Assembly: GCF_001721045.1 (NCBI RefSeq)
Contig: NZ_MDER01000027.1
Span: forward strand, 52,252-116,251
Length of the DNA: 64,000 nt
Reading direction: 5' to 3'
Source: Paenibacillus nuruki
GTDB lineage: Bacteria > Bacillota > Bacilli > Paenibacillales > Paenibacillaceae
The notes beneath the pieces are model-generated. The model was given only the letters and a program-made list of their open reading frames with translations. It was not told the DNA's origin and made no database searches. Position 1 is the first letter of the stretch. The number at the start of each line of letters is the position of its first letter. Position numbers and translations under genes: made by a program. This document shows, piece by piece, positions 36,087 through 44,945 of this stretch.

Positions 36087-38633
36087 TTATAATGAGAATT
36101 CGATATTACCTAAAGAAATCTGTTCAGAACTACCATTTTGTACAACAAATCTACCGTCTGAAAATATAACAATGCTTGCTCCAACGATACCAGATTTCCC
36201 ATAGCTATATACTATATATTCACTCGCATTAGCTTGTGGCCTCATTAAAGTAGGTAGTACAAATACACTTGTACCTATAGATCCAGATCTAATCTCTCCA
36301 CGTATACGGACAATATCTCCTTTAATGCTGTAAGCCAAAGGAGAACGACCTGATATGTTAGCCCAACCATTTAACATCGTAGGATTTACCCATATTAAGG
36401 ATTCTTCTATATTAGATTTTTTATTTTCTATTACTGATAGACGAGTATCTATTTCACTTTCTGTTTTTAATAATTTATTTAGTAATGTATTTTCATTTAA
36501 AGAAAGCTTACCAGTAAAAGAAGTATAAGGTAGTTTATTTAGCATAATATAGGTTACTGAATATGAAGCTGTTTGATCATATTCTATATATTCTTTTTGT
36601 GCTATAGCTCCAGCTGCAGTAAGATTTTTATCATAGTAAGTCCATTGATCCTTTTTATTATTTTTGTAGATAGTAATAAAGTGATCAATTTTATTCTTAG
36701 TTAATGAAGATGTACTTGAACTTGGATTATTAATATTATAGCCTGCGCGATCTGCATTTATACCAATTTTTCCAAGTTCAGGTTTAACTGCTTCTCTTAC
36801 AATTATCCCTGATCCTACTTCAATTTGATTATTTCCTTGAAATAATCTGATATTCCCTTCTGAAACGACTGGAATAATATTAGGTGTAGATAATTGATAT
36901 ACTAATTGATAACTAGTAATTTCTCGATTTTTTGTATATACCTGAGTATTTGAACTATTTGGTGTTTCTATTGGTACTGAAGTTATAGAACCGAAATAGC
37001 GATTACCATTAAAAGAATCAAGTGGCGTCCAACGTTTATTCGTTTCATTTGACCCATTATACATTGATGTCCCATCTCCAGAATTTAAAGAAACATCGAA
37101 CATTTTATATCCTAAAAAATAAGCTTTAATCTCATTTGAAGTAGGTGTATAATTATCTCCCCAACCACTATCTATTGAAGAAATAGAAACAAATAAACGT
37201 TTACCTTCTGTTGCATTATTTAATTGTATTTGATCTTTCCGATCTGATGATGTTTTGTAATCTAAAATGGATCCATCGTGCTTGACAGCAAAATAACTAG
37301 ATGTATCATCCAAAGTAGCATTGAAAGTTGAAGCATCCACTTTGACAATTTTCATACCATTTAAAGATGTGAATAATTCCCATGGTAAATTATCGTCTAA
37401 TGAAATTTTTCTCCACTTTGCTAATCGGAAATACTGTCCATCGCGCTCAAAAACTTCATCTGCATTTGTTCCAGTGACTGGATTAGCATATAAATCTGTT
37501 TGTAATGCTAACATCGTATCTTCTCGTGGTTTGAATGATTTAGCTGTGCTACCTACATTCAGCATTACATTAGAAAGATTAACAGGAGTTGTACCAGTAC
37601 CTAGCAACCTGACTTCAACTACGTTTACTCCAACTGGTACTTTAAATGTTACAGATATTGATCCACTACCTGTACTATCTGCTAAAGCTACTGCACCATT
37701 AGTGTTGTATACAAAAATGCGTCCGGTCGAAGCACTAGAAACAGCAGATAACGTATACGTAGCTCCAGGTACAACAGCTACAGAATTATGAATCATTTTG
37801 TTAGTACTACTTACATCTACACTATACCGATTGTTAATGCTTGGCGTTCCTTCTGTATTTGTCCATTCTTGCAAAGTAGGTAACAAATTCTCGCCATAAG
37901 CAATCATATAGGGATTACATACAGGTGAAAGACTATCTACATAAGGATACGTAGCAGCAATTTGTTCAGATGTCATTGTAGAAAGAGCTGCGTATTCTGT
38001 ATCTGAAATTTCGTATAAACGTAATGCGTCTGCATATCCTGCATTTCCAACTGCACTAGCAGTTAGCCTTGCAATCGGATAAGCATTGCTAACATTCCCT
38101 CCAGCAGCAAATGAAACGTATACAAACTCCCATTTGTTTTTAGAAGTAGTCACTGGACTTTCTATCGCAGTATTTTGAATAACTAGCTTCATACTTTGCC
38201 CTGTTTCGTTATAAAAATGTCCTAGAGCAATATATTTTTTTCCTGAAATTAAATTGACTGCATTTTTACCAAATCCATCTGCTATGCTATTCGCTACAGC
38301 TGCTGTAATTTTAAGAGCATTTCCACTGGTTACACTTTTATTATTATCTATACTCAATGTAGATTGATAATTGATAAATCTTGTGATGTTTTTAGTCGGT
38401 GTCCAATCAGATCCACTTAAGTTTAACAAAGTACGACCTTTTAAGCCTGTTAATTGGAAAGGTGAATTTTTTTTAGCATTTATAATTTGTAGACCTGGTT
38501 TTAAGGTGAGTTGTTCATAGGAATCAACATCCAAACGCTCATGCAGATCGCCAAGACCAGCTTCGATTCGATTCATATCTTGCTCTGTTACTGTATCGTT
38601 ATAAGACCAATCTGTTTTTGCCTGATAATCCAT
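36087..38633 (-). CDS. tail fibre / receptor-binding protein
   Basis: An 848-residue protein in the place of the tail fibre. The N-terminus YQAKTDWSYNDTVTEQDMNR and IEAGLGDLHERLD is the conserved baseplate-attachment opening of Firmicute fibre proteins. Then come beta-rich modules: one near 55-230 that looks like a carbohydrate-binding jelly roll (LKGRTLLNLSGSDWTP), a second similar one near 235-370 (YSVDVSSTNKMIHNSVAVVP), and a tip region with PYTSFTGKLSLNENTLL. Glycine- and serine-rich segments are frequent. The base composition is more AT-rich than its neighbours. It probably decides target specificity of the particle. No enzymatic motif was recognised. Confidence 0.8.
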   Translation of the reverse strand: MDYQAKTDWSYNDTVTEQDMNRIEAGLGDLHERLDVDSYEQLTLKPGLQIINAKKNSPFQLTGLKGRTLLNLSGSDWTPTKNITRFINYQSTLSIDNNKSVTSGNALKITAAVANSIADGFGKNAVNLISGKKYIALGHFYNETGQSMKLVIQNTAIESPVTTSKNKWEFVYVSFAAGGNVSNAYPIARLTASAVGNAGYADALRLYEISDTEYAALSTMTSEQIAATYPYVDSLSPVCNPYMIAYGENLLPTLQEWTNTEGTPSINNRYSVDVSSTNKMIHNSVAVVPGATYTLSAVSSASTGRIFVYNTNGAVALADSTGSGSISVTFKVPVGVNVVEVRLLGTGTTPVNLSNVMLNVGSTAKSFKPREDTMLALQTDLYANPVTGTNADEVFERDGQYFRLAKWRKISLDDNLPWELFTSLNGMKIVKVDASTFNATLDDTSSYFAVKHDGSILDYKTSSDRKDQIQLNNATEGKRLFVSISSIDSGWGDNYTPTSNEIKAYFLGYKMFDVSLNSGDGTSMYNGSNETNKRWTPLDSFNGNRYFGSITSVPIETPNSSNTQVYTKNREITSYQLVYQLSTPNIIPVVSEGNIRLFQGNNQIEVGSGIIVREAVKPELGKIGINADRAGYNINNPSSSTSSLTKNKIDHFITIYKNNKKDQWTYYDKNLTAAGAIAQKEYIEYDQTASYSVTYIMLNKLPYTSFTGKLSLNENTLLNKLLKTESEIDTRLSVIENKKSNIEESLIWVNPTMLNGWANISGRSPLAYSIKGDIVRIRGEIRSGSIGTSVFVLPTLMRPQANASEYIVYSYGKSGIVGASIVIFSDGRFVVQNGSSEQISLGNIEFSL

Positions 38634-38635
38634 GC

Positions 38636-38917
38636 TTAAACCCCTTTCACTTCAATAAATTGTTTAATAACAGTATCCGCAATAACAGGAATATAGACTT
38701 CATTACTACTGATAATATCTCCATTACTGGCTTTTAGCTGTAGCAAAGAGACCGCATTAATATCTGCAGCCTTAATCATGTATTCAAGTTCAATGGTTGA
38801 AGTAGATACTTTTTTAACAGTAAACGTTGTAATATCGTACGATCCATTGAGAGTAACTTTTGCAATACGGCGATCTGTATATGCAGCTACCTCTTGTAAA
38901 TATTTAGTTGTAATCAT
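38636..38917 (-). CDS. small conserved tail-cluster protein of unknown function
   Basis: I place the start at ATG 38917 (MITTKYLQEVAAYTDRRIA), which overlaps the stop of the upstream gene as ATGA and has GAGGAG 12 bases upstream; the product is 93 residues. The longer frame to 38971 runs through the previous gene. The sequence is mostly beta-strand-like (VTLNGSYDITTFTVKKV, IELEYMIKAADI). I recall similar small proteins between XkdU and the fibre in Paenibacillus PBSX-type clusters, sometimes misnamed as ketopantoate hydroxymethyltransferase, which this is clearly too short to be. Structural or fibre-adaptor role is a guess. Confidence 0.7.
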   Translation of the reverse strand: MITTKYLQEVAAYTDRRIAKVTLNGSYDITTFTVKKVSTSTIELEYMIKAADINAVSLLQLKASNGDIISSNEVYIPVIADTVIKQFIEVKGV

Positions 38918-39501
38918 ATTACTCGAATCTCCTCTCCCTGTTCGGTAAACGGAGTACTTCCTAATTTCCAACGTGTAGATAATTTAGTATTACGTGTTGT
39001 CCCTGAGAAATAAGCTTTTTCTGCTAAAACCAGTGATTCTTGCAAAGAAGTTCCTTGTACATATAGTAAGTTAGCAGGTTTGATACTTTGTACCGTATAA
39101 TTGACCTCATTAAATACGGATGCATCTGTAAGATTTGCAGTGATTTTTAAAATGAAATTCTGAATATCTACGGTTGCAACTGCTTTATTTGTACCTAGCA
39201 ATTGATCTAATTTTTGTTGCAAATAACGAATGGTAAAGGGCGGTTTGGTTGTATAACGATTAATAATTCGACGGCGACGGAAATCTAAAGATTCTTGTAC
39301 AGGATCAGCTTGAATGTGTAATTGCAATTCCCGACGACGAATAGAAAGTTCACTTGAAGTCATAACAAATTGATCTTCTAACAAACGAATTCTTTTCTCT
39401 TCTAAAAGATCTAATTCTGGTTCTTCCGCATCAAGTAAAGCAATAAATTCACGTACTTGATGATAATATTCGGGCTCATATTGCATTAACCTTTTACTCA
39501 A
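38914..39501 (-). CDS. xkdU: putative phage tail protein, YmfQ/DUF2313 family (XkdU-like)
   Basis: The 195-residue product has the family start YEPEYYHQVREFIALLDAEEPELDLLEE (residues about 6-33), the helix SSELSIRRRELQLHI and FRRRRIINRYTTKPPFTIRYLQQ near 78-100. In Mu-type and PBSX-type tails this protein sits after the baseplate J protein and joins the baseplate wedge to fibres. The gene overlaps the XkdT gene by 8 bases and the next gene by 4, so translation is coupled. Confidence 0.85.
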   Translation of the reverse strand: MSKRLMQYEPEYYHQVREFIALLDAEEPELDLLEEKRIRLLEDQFVMTSSELSIRRRELQLHIQADPVQESLDFRRRRIINRYTTKPPFTIRYLQQKLDQLLGTNKAVATVDIQNFILKITANLTDASVFNEVNYTVQSIKPANLLYVQGTSLQESLVLAEKAYFSGTTRNTKLSTRWKLGSTPFTEQGEEIRVI

Positions 39502-40573
39502 GCTTATCGACTCCTCCCCAAATTGCTATTTGTTCAGGTTGCAGAGTAAAATTACTAGCATTTCCATTAATTTTGGTGTTATTCACATCAGCAATTCCTC
39601 GAACACTCACAATACGCGCATCTAATTGACTTAGACGAATAATAATTTGTTCTACATCTTTCCAAGATGTTGTCAATTCCTTGATATACGCAGACAAAAT
39701 ATCATTAAGGTCTGCTTGTACTTGTCCTACTGTTGTTCCAGTATCCAATATAAGACGTGTGCTAATAGTAATAGGAACTTCTTGTACTCCAGTAATAGTC
39801 ACTCGATGACCAATAGGAGCAATACCTATTCCTGTGCCTTGATTTACAATAGGATCAATAATGGTCTGAACTCGATTTAATAATTCACTAGAAGGAGCAC
39901 GACCATCACTTGCTATAATCGTACATTTCACTGTACCTCCACCTTGCCACACTGGAAATACTTTTACTCCACCCACACCCTCAATTTCATTAATTTCTTT
40001 CTTATAATCTGAGATATTACCTCCAAAAGGTTGCTCATTGATCGCTTGTATATATCTGGCACGTAACGTTTCATCATTTTCGATGTCTTCACCAGGTACA
40101 AGAACTTCTCCTAACTCTGCTACAGCAAGACCTTGGATATAGTCTAGTGGTAGAAGCGTTCCAGAAGGTGAGTTCCCTACTTCACCTGCCGTTTCACAAG
40201 TCAATGTATATTCACCTAGTGCAAGTTTTTGACTAACCATATAAATTAAATCTCCACTTGCCAAACGAATACCAATAGCAACGTCTACTTTACTACCGTC
40301 TCCTTCAAAAAATAATCCTTTACGTACAGCATACGTAGCAGCTTGACGCTTGATCCCATATTCTGCTGTACGTCTCTCCAAATATTCACCACTTGCTGTA
40401 TCTGCAAAAGACAAATTCATTTGTATATCTAACTCTGCATACATTTGGGCTAACTCAATAGCAGCAGGTGCTAATGCATCATAAATAATACTACCTTCAC
40501 GCTTATCTAATTTATCAGAGACTCGATCAAGCATACGTTCAAGTAAAACTTCGTACGTTTGTGATTCATACAT
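39494..40573 (-). CDS. xkdT: baseplate J / gp47 family protein (XkdT-like)
   Basis: A 359-residue baseplate wedge protein. Family marks are the N-terminal YEVLLERMLDRVSDKLDKREGSIIYDALAPAA split over residues 6-38, YLERRTAEYGIKRQAATYA near 77-95, GEVGNSPSGTL near 150, and ENDETLRARYIQAINEQPFGG near 185-205 followed by NISDYKKEINEIEGVGGVKV. This is the most conserved protein of contractile tails and a good marker for phylogeny. It lies 4 bases after XkdS and overlaps XkdU. Confidence 0.93.
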   Translation of the reverse strand: MYESQTYEVLLERMLDRVSDKLDKREGSIIYDALAPAAIELAQMYAELDIQMNLSFADTASGEYLERRTAEYGIKRQAATYAVRKGLFFEGDGSKVDVAIGIRLASGDLIYMVSQKLALGEYTLTCETAGEVGNSPSGTLLPLDYIQGLAVAELGEVLVPGEDIENDETLRARYIQAINEQPFGGNISDYKKEINEIEGVGGVKVFPVWQGGGTVKCTIIASDGRAPSSELLNRVQTIIDPIVNQGTGIGIAPIGHRVTITGVQEVPITISTRLILDTGTTVGQVQADLNDILSAYIKELTTSWKDVEQIIIRLSQLDARIVSVRGIADVNNTKINGNASNFTLQPEQIAIWGGVDKLE

Positions 40574-40577
40574 AGAT

Positions 40578-40988
40578 CTAACTCACCTCCTCATTAATTT
40601 GAAATGATCCATAACGTGTCTGTACCGTAAAGCTCACTCGAATGTCTTCACCAGATGTCCAATACGTCTGAAAATCCACAATTTGCTCAATTCGATCATC
40701 TTGAAGTAATGCTTCTGTGATCATACGTTGAATCTCAGCGCGGACAAAAAGATGGTCTTGTCCTAGAATCTGCTGCCATTCTGTACCATAATCTTCACTG
40801 TAAATAAGATATTGATATCGTTCTGTATTGAGTATTTTCAACACAGCCTGACGAATAGAATCTAATCCATCAATCATACCTGTGATTACACCACGTTCCC
40901 AACCTACCTGATACGTTAAACCAGGCATTGTAACAGTTTCGGTATCTATTGCTTGTTCAGGAGGTAATTGTAAACCAATAGGAATCAT
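40578..40988 (-). CDS. xkdS: baseplate wedge protein, DUF2634 (XkdS-like, gp25-type)
   Basis: The 136-residue protein has the DUF2634 pattern: LTYQVGWERGVITGMIDGLDSIRQAVLKIL (residues about 25-54), YLIYSEDYGTEWQQILG near 60-75, and an acidic beta-rich end (IRVSFTVQTRYGSFQI). It corresponds to the gp25-like wedge component of contractile tails. The ATG overlaps the stop of the preceding XkdR-like gene as ATGA, and the XkdT gene starts 4 bases after it. Confidence 0.9.
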   Translation of the reverse strand: MIPIGLQLPPEQAIDTETVTMPGLTYQVGWERGVITGMIDGLDSIRQAVLKILNTERYQYLIYSEDYGTEWQQILGQDHLFVRAEIQRMITEALLQDDRIEQIVDFQTYWTSGEDIRVSFTVQTRYGSFQINEEVS

Positions 40989-41242
40989 AGGCTGTCCACC
41001 ACACGATCTAATACAACATAACTTTGGCCGCCCTGAATACGAAGTAACAATACTCGGTCTCCTGGCTGTAAACCTAGCTTAACAATAGTTTCAGGAATGA
41101 CTAAGGCAGAAGCAGGCAAACTGAATCGTTGTTCTACACTAATTTCTAGTGGAGAAATACTAAGAACGGTCCCGTACAAAGCTGCCATTGGATTCGTATT
41201 AGATACTGCTCCAAGACTTGCTTTACGAATAATATCTAACAT
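40985..41242 (-). CDS. xkdR: DUF2577 family tail protein (XkdR-like)
   Basis: An 85-residue protein that starts MLDIIRKASLGAVSNTNPMA and continues with ALYGTVLSISPLEISVEQRF and LVIPETIVKLGLQPGDRVLLLR, the standard DUF2577 pattern. It likely has an OB-like beta fold and acts at the tail hub or spike, given its place between XkdQ and XkdS. It lies 4 bases after the XkdQ-like gene and overlaps XkdS by four bases. Confidence 0.9.
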   Translation of the reverse strand: MLDIIRKASLGAVSNTNPMAALYGTVLSISPLEISVEQRFSLPASALVIPETIVKLGLQPGDRVLLLRIQGGQSYVVLDRVVDSL

Positions 41243-41246
41243 ATCT

Positions 41247-42212
41247 TTACACCACTTTCACATCAAGAGACATAGTATGTTCGCCCCCAGAAAATTTGTG
41301 ACTGCATCCTTCTACAAGATACACTTGGTTTTTAAATTCATTTAGCAAAATATATACGAACTTGCCACCTCTTACGCGATGATCGCCTAATGCTTCTACA
41401 GATAAACTAATCTGTTCACGATTATAAAGTGTAAGCATCTTAGCTGATGCTTCTTTAATCTGTGCATCATTCCAGCTATCTTCGGCTTTCTCATATTTTT
41501 GCAGCAAACCCCAATTTGCAATATTGTGACTATCTTGATCAATATAAATTTCGCGTTTACCGCTTTTTTTGTTATCTTTATACATTTTGATACGATTATA
41601 TGTCTCGGAATCAATACTCTTTTTTATAGAATAATCATATAAAAAGTGTCCTTTCCCTAACACAACAACAGGTTCAGTGGTTGTATTACTTTCTAGTGTA
41701 AGCTGTCCATAATTATCATAGAAAACAAGTAATTGTGTACCATAAGCTAACGTATAATCTAGAGCTTTCATAATCGTATCCAGCAGCTTTTTATTATCTT
41801 CAATCATAGAAGGAATAATATAACTACCTTTTGCAAGTGTACCTATTTTTAAATTATTTTTAACCGCAATAGTACGTATGACTTCGTCTGCTGTTACATT
41901 TGTAAATACAAAAGTATCGTTTCCTAGTAAATATCTTACTTGATCATAAGCGGTAAGTTTAATTTCATTATCTGTACCTGTGCTCACTGAAAAAACATAC
42001 CCATAAAACAGATTTTTTAAATTGTGACTAAATCGAACAATATATCCATTTTGCACATCAAAATCTTTCCATTGATATAATCCATCACTAACAAGTGTAA
42101 ATTCAAGAGTAGCTGGTTTGCCTGTACGACTAGTTTTCCAAGTGATATCAGTTACAATATTAGAAACATCCCACATTTTACCCATTTTATTATCAATATA
42201 TAGTTTAATCAT
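41247..42212 (-). CDS. xkdQ: tail hub protein, XkdQ/YqbQ family (late control D-like)
   Basis: The 321-residue protein has YIDNKMGKMWDVSNIVTDITWKTSRTGKP at the N-terminus, LKNLFYGYVFSVSTGTDNE near 65-85, and the long middle helix and beta segments with YDQVRYLLGNDTFVF near 87-101. The end carries DHRVRGGKFVYILL and SHKFSGGEHTMSLDVKVV. It corresponds to the gp27-like central hub that holds the spike. Its ATG overlaps the stop of the LysM gene (ATGA). Confidence 0.88.
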   Translation of the reverse strand: MIKLYIDNKMGKMWDVSNIVTDITWKTSRTGKPATLEFTLVSDGLYQWKDFDVQNGYIVRFSHNLKNLFYGYVFSVSTGTDNEIKLTAYDQVRYLLGNDTFVFTNVTADEVIRTIAVKNNLKIGTLAKGSYIIPSMIEDNKKLLDTIMKALDYTLAYGTQLLVFYDNYGQLTLESNTTTEPVVVLGKGHFLYDYSIKKSIDSETYNRIKMYKDNKKSGKREIYIDQDSHNIANWGLLQKYEKAEDSWNDAQIKEASAKMLTLYNREQISLSVEALGDHRVRGGKFVYILLNEFKNQVYLVEGCSHKFSGGEHTMSLDVKVV

Positions 42213-42964
42213 TTAGCTGCCTCTTTCTGTGGCAATTTGATGACTTTACCTATAGAAAGTTTACGAAGTTCGCTATCTGGGATCTTATTCAATTTTTGAA
42301 TTTCTCGATAACGACTACCATCACCTAGCTTCTTTTTAGCTATTTTCCAGAGTGAGTCACCGGCTACCACTGTATACGTACTTGATGCTTCTTTAGTATC
42401 AGCACGCTTTTTTTTGACTTCTGTTTTAGCTTCTTTAAATTTAAGTTTTAGCGCTTGATAAAAAACATATTCTTTCAAAGATAACTTAAATTGAATATCT
42501 CCTGAATCCCCAGCTACAATTGACCAATCAAATTTTTCAATACTGACTGCCATATTGATAGCCATAAATGCTTCATTTGATCGAAAACGTTCAGATTCGA
42601 TGTCTCCAATCTGTGTGTTTAATTTTATTTTCTCATCGAGAGAGGATTCAGGTACATTCAGTCCTGAGAATACAAAACGAAGGGGGCGCTTTTTCTCCAT
42701 CCACTTTTGAATCATTTCAACATAATGATAAGGAGTATATAAAGTATTACCTACTACAAATGGATAGCGTTGTCCTGGGAAAAAGCTTTCGATTGTAATT
42801 TCACGCAGTTTATTAGGCTGAATCGAGTTAATTTCTCCCAGATCAACAATATTGTATGATTTTCCATCTCCAGATGCGTTAATTTCTAATTTTTCTGGAT
42901 TTACAGGAAGTCGCATTGCTTCAGATTCATTATTAAAACTCAGAAAAAAACCGTACTCCTCCAT
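42209..42964 (-). CDS. xkdP: LysM-domain tail hub protein (XkdP-like)
   Basis: A 251-residue protein with an N-terminal tail domain (1-180; SFNNESEAMRLPVNPEKLEI, then REITIESFFPGQRYPF and MIQKWMEKKRPLRFVFSGL) and a C-terminal LysM domain (about 197-247; YTVVAGDSLWKIAKKKLGDG). In PBSX the equivalent XkdP links tube and hub and may bind peptidoglycan as the tail penetrates the wall. A Lys-rich linker (EAKTEVKKKRADTKE) joins the two parts. The ATG directly abuts the tape-measure stop codon. Confidence 0.9.
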   Translation of the reverse strand: MEEYGFFLSFNNESEAMRLPVNPEKLEINASGDGKSYNIVDLGEINSIQPNKLREITIESFFPGQRYPFVVGNTLYTPYHYVEMIQKWMEKKRPLRFVFSGLNVPESSLDEKIKLNTQIGDIESERFRSNEAFMAINMAVSIEKFDWSIVAGDSGDIQFKLSLKEYVFYQALKLKFKEAKTEVKKKRADTKEASSTYTVVAGDSLWKIAKKKLGDGSRYREIQKLNKIPDSELRKLSIGKVIKLPQKEAAK

Positions 42965-44920
42965 TTAGATATACACCCCCTGAGCGGTCGATACAAATTC
43001 TTCTTCTAGTTTTCGACCAATATGTCCAACAATCGTATCCAGGTCAGCACCACTGTTAATATCGCCTGTAGTGACTTGGACAGTAGGAGTGAGACTTACA
43101 AAATTTTGGATTGCTTGGAGTTCTGCTAGATCACGCATCATTTTGAGATCTTCACTTGAAATGTCAACAGTTCCCTCAATGTTACCAACATTATTTACAT
43201 TGTTTACATTATCAACTGTTGCTGGCATTGTTGGTGAGGATATCGCTGGCATAGCACTAGAAGTCGAAGGCATGCCTGCAGATGGCATAGTAGCTCCGGC
43301 TCCTTTTGGTAATTCCTGCTTGAATTGACTTGCAGCACTTGTATCTTTGGGTGCTTTTGGAGAACTACCTAGCAAATTATCAAGATTTAATGAATTTGTA
43401 AGCTTATCCATTGAAAAATCTTTAATAAAATTTTGGCCTGACTTTTTAATTCCTGAAAAATCTGCTGTAGCCTCAATCAATGGAATTTCTTTCGATTCTA
43501 TTCCAAGTAAATCAGCGAAAAATCCAGAAACTGCATTTATACCTTTAATTCCTGCATTAATAACAGCGAGTATAAAATTCACAGCATTCTCGGCACAATC
43601 CATAATAAAGCCAAAAGCATTACTTAAAACTTCTTTGACACCACCAGCTATGCTTCCTAGTGTAAAAAATGCTGTAACTACTCCCAATATTAAAGCGATA
43701 ATTATACCTAGTGGATTAGCACTCATTGCTAAATTAAAAATTCTTTGTGCAACTGCTGCAATATTTGCACCTATAGCGTATGCTACAGCAGCGACTCTTC
43801 CCATAATCATTGCTGCATTTAAAAATAACCACATTACTGCTAACGCAAGAATAAATGGAATAAGTCCAATAATAATAACCATAATATTATATAAAACATT
43901 TCCAAGTACAGATATAGAATCGACTATGACCTGCCATGCAACAGGCAAATTAGTTATTAGCCATACAAATACTTGAGATACAAGCGCTAAACCATTTGTA
44001 AGCATATCAAAGAAAGGTTGAAAGGTTCCTGCTTGAAAAGCTGTATTTAACATATCCAATAATGGTAATAATGCTGTTAATGCTCCTAAACCAATATCAA
44101 TCATAGTCATTTTGAAATTAGTCATCAAAGTTCCCCAACGTTCGGTTGGTGCATCCATCATTGTCTTTAAAGCTTCCTCAGTCATACCCCTTTTTGTCAT
44201 AATTTCGTTCATAGCAGTGATATAACCATCAATATTTCCTGCTTTACCAAGTTCCATTAAATTATCATTTTCAGCTGCAGTTGCTGGAATATTAAAAGCT
44301 GTTAAAGGTGCTTCTCTACCTTTCATTCCTCCATAAATAATTTTAGCAATTTCTGATTCGCTATTTTCAGTTCCTGAAAGCTTTTGAAGTCTTACTGTTA
44401 GACTATTCAAATCTCTAATCTGATCCGTGTTTTCAGTACCAGACATAAATATTTGAGAACCTTTTAATGCTTCTTTTACGTTAGCTCCGGAATCAATTGC
44501 ATCCTGTTTGAATTGCTCAAACATTGCTCCACCAACTTCAGGATTTCCAGCACGTGATATAAATATTTGTTTTGTGGATTGATCTTCGCCCGCGCTAATT
44601 AAAGCATCTTTAGCATAACTTCCAACAAACTTTAAACCTGTCCATGCTTGAGCACTTACTGATTTCAAAGCTTCTCCTAATTTGACTGCACTTCCAGTAC
44701 CTTCTACCACTTTTTTATTTAATTCTTCTTGATTTTGTTTCGCTTGACTAATTTTAATGGCTGTTTTGGCAGCACTTGCTGTAGCACTATCCCAAAAATT
44801 TGTATACATAGATACAGAATTCAATTTAATAAACTTATTAATACTTTCTCGAAGCATTCCTGCTGTATTAAAACTTTCTGCTATACGATTTGCTGCTAAA
44901 TTAGGATCAAAATTAAACAC
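42965..44920 (-). CDS. tail tape measure protein
   Basis: The 651-residue product sets tail length and is ejected on contraction. The start is GTG 44920 with AAGGAGGTGG upstream. Helical N-terminus (1-90), then a long helical body with SAQAWTGLKFVGSYAKDALIS, the segment AFNIPATAAENDNLMELGKAG, a hydrophobic middle (about 270-460) with several strong membrane-like spans (LYNIMVIIIGLIPFILALAV), and a Pro/Ser/Thr-rich end (about 525-600). It is short for a siphophage-like tape measure, in line with a tail somewhat under 100 nm at about 0.15 nm per residue, which fits a PBSX- or tailocin-sized particle. No lytic domain was recognised. Confidence 0.85.
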   Translation of the reverse strand: MFNFDPNLAANRIAESFNTAGMLRESINKFIKLNSVSMYTNFWDSATASAAKTAIKISQAKQNQEELNKKVVEGTGSAVKLGEALKSVSAQAWTGLKFVGSYAKDALISAGEDQSTKQIFISRAGNPEVGGAMFEQFKQDAIDSGANVKEALKGSQIFMSGTENTDQIRDLNSLTVRLQKLSGTENSESEIAKIIYGGMKGREAPLTAFNIPATAAENDNLMELGKAGNIDGYITAMNEIMTKRGMTEEALKTMMDAPTERWGTLMTNFKMTMIDIGLGALTALLPLLDMLNTAFQAGTFQPFFDMLTNGLALVSQVFVWLITNLPVAWQVIVDSISVLGNVLYNIMVIIIGLIPFILALAVMWLFLNAAMIMGRVAAVAYAIGANIAAVAQRIFNLAMSANPLGIIIALILGVVTAFFTLGSIAGGVKEVLSNAFGFIMDCAENAVNFILAVINAGIKGINAVSGFFADLLGIESKEIPLIEATADFSGIKKSGQNFIKDFSMDKLTNSLNLDNLLGSSPKAPKDTSAASQFKQELPKGAGATMPSAGMPSTSSAMPAISSPTMPATVDNVNNVNNVGNIEGTVDISSEDLKMMRDLAELQAIQNFVSLTPTVQVTTGDINSGADLDTIVGHIGRKLEEEFVSTAQGVYI

Positions 44921-44945
44921 TTTTCCACCTCCTTAACTTATAACA

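Noticed and set aside
37321..37791. 156-codon + strand frame inside the tail fibre gene
   Set aside because: Antisense shadow of a well supported gene, with no ribosome site.
43347..43976. 209-codon + strand frame inside the tape measure gene
   Set aside because: Antisense shadow: the hydrophobic repeats of the real gene create an open complement frame; no start signals.
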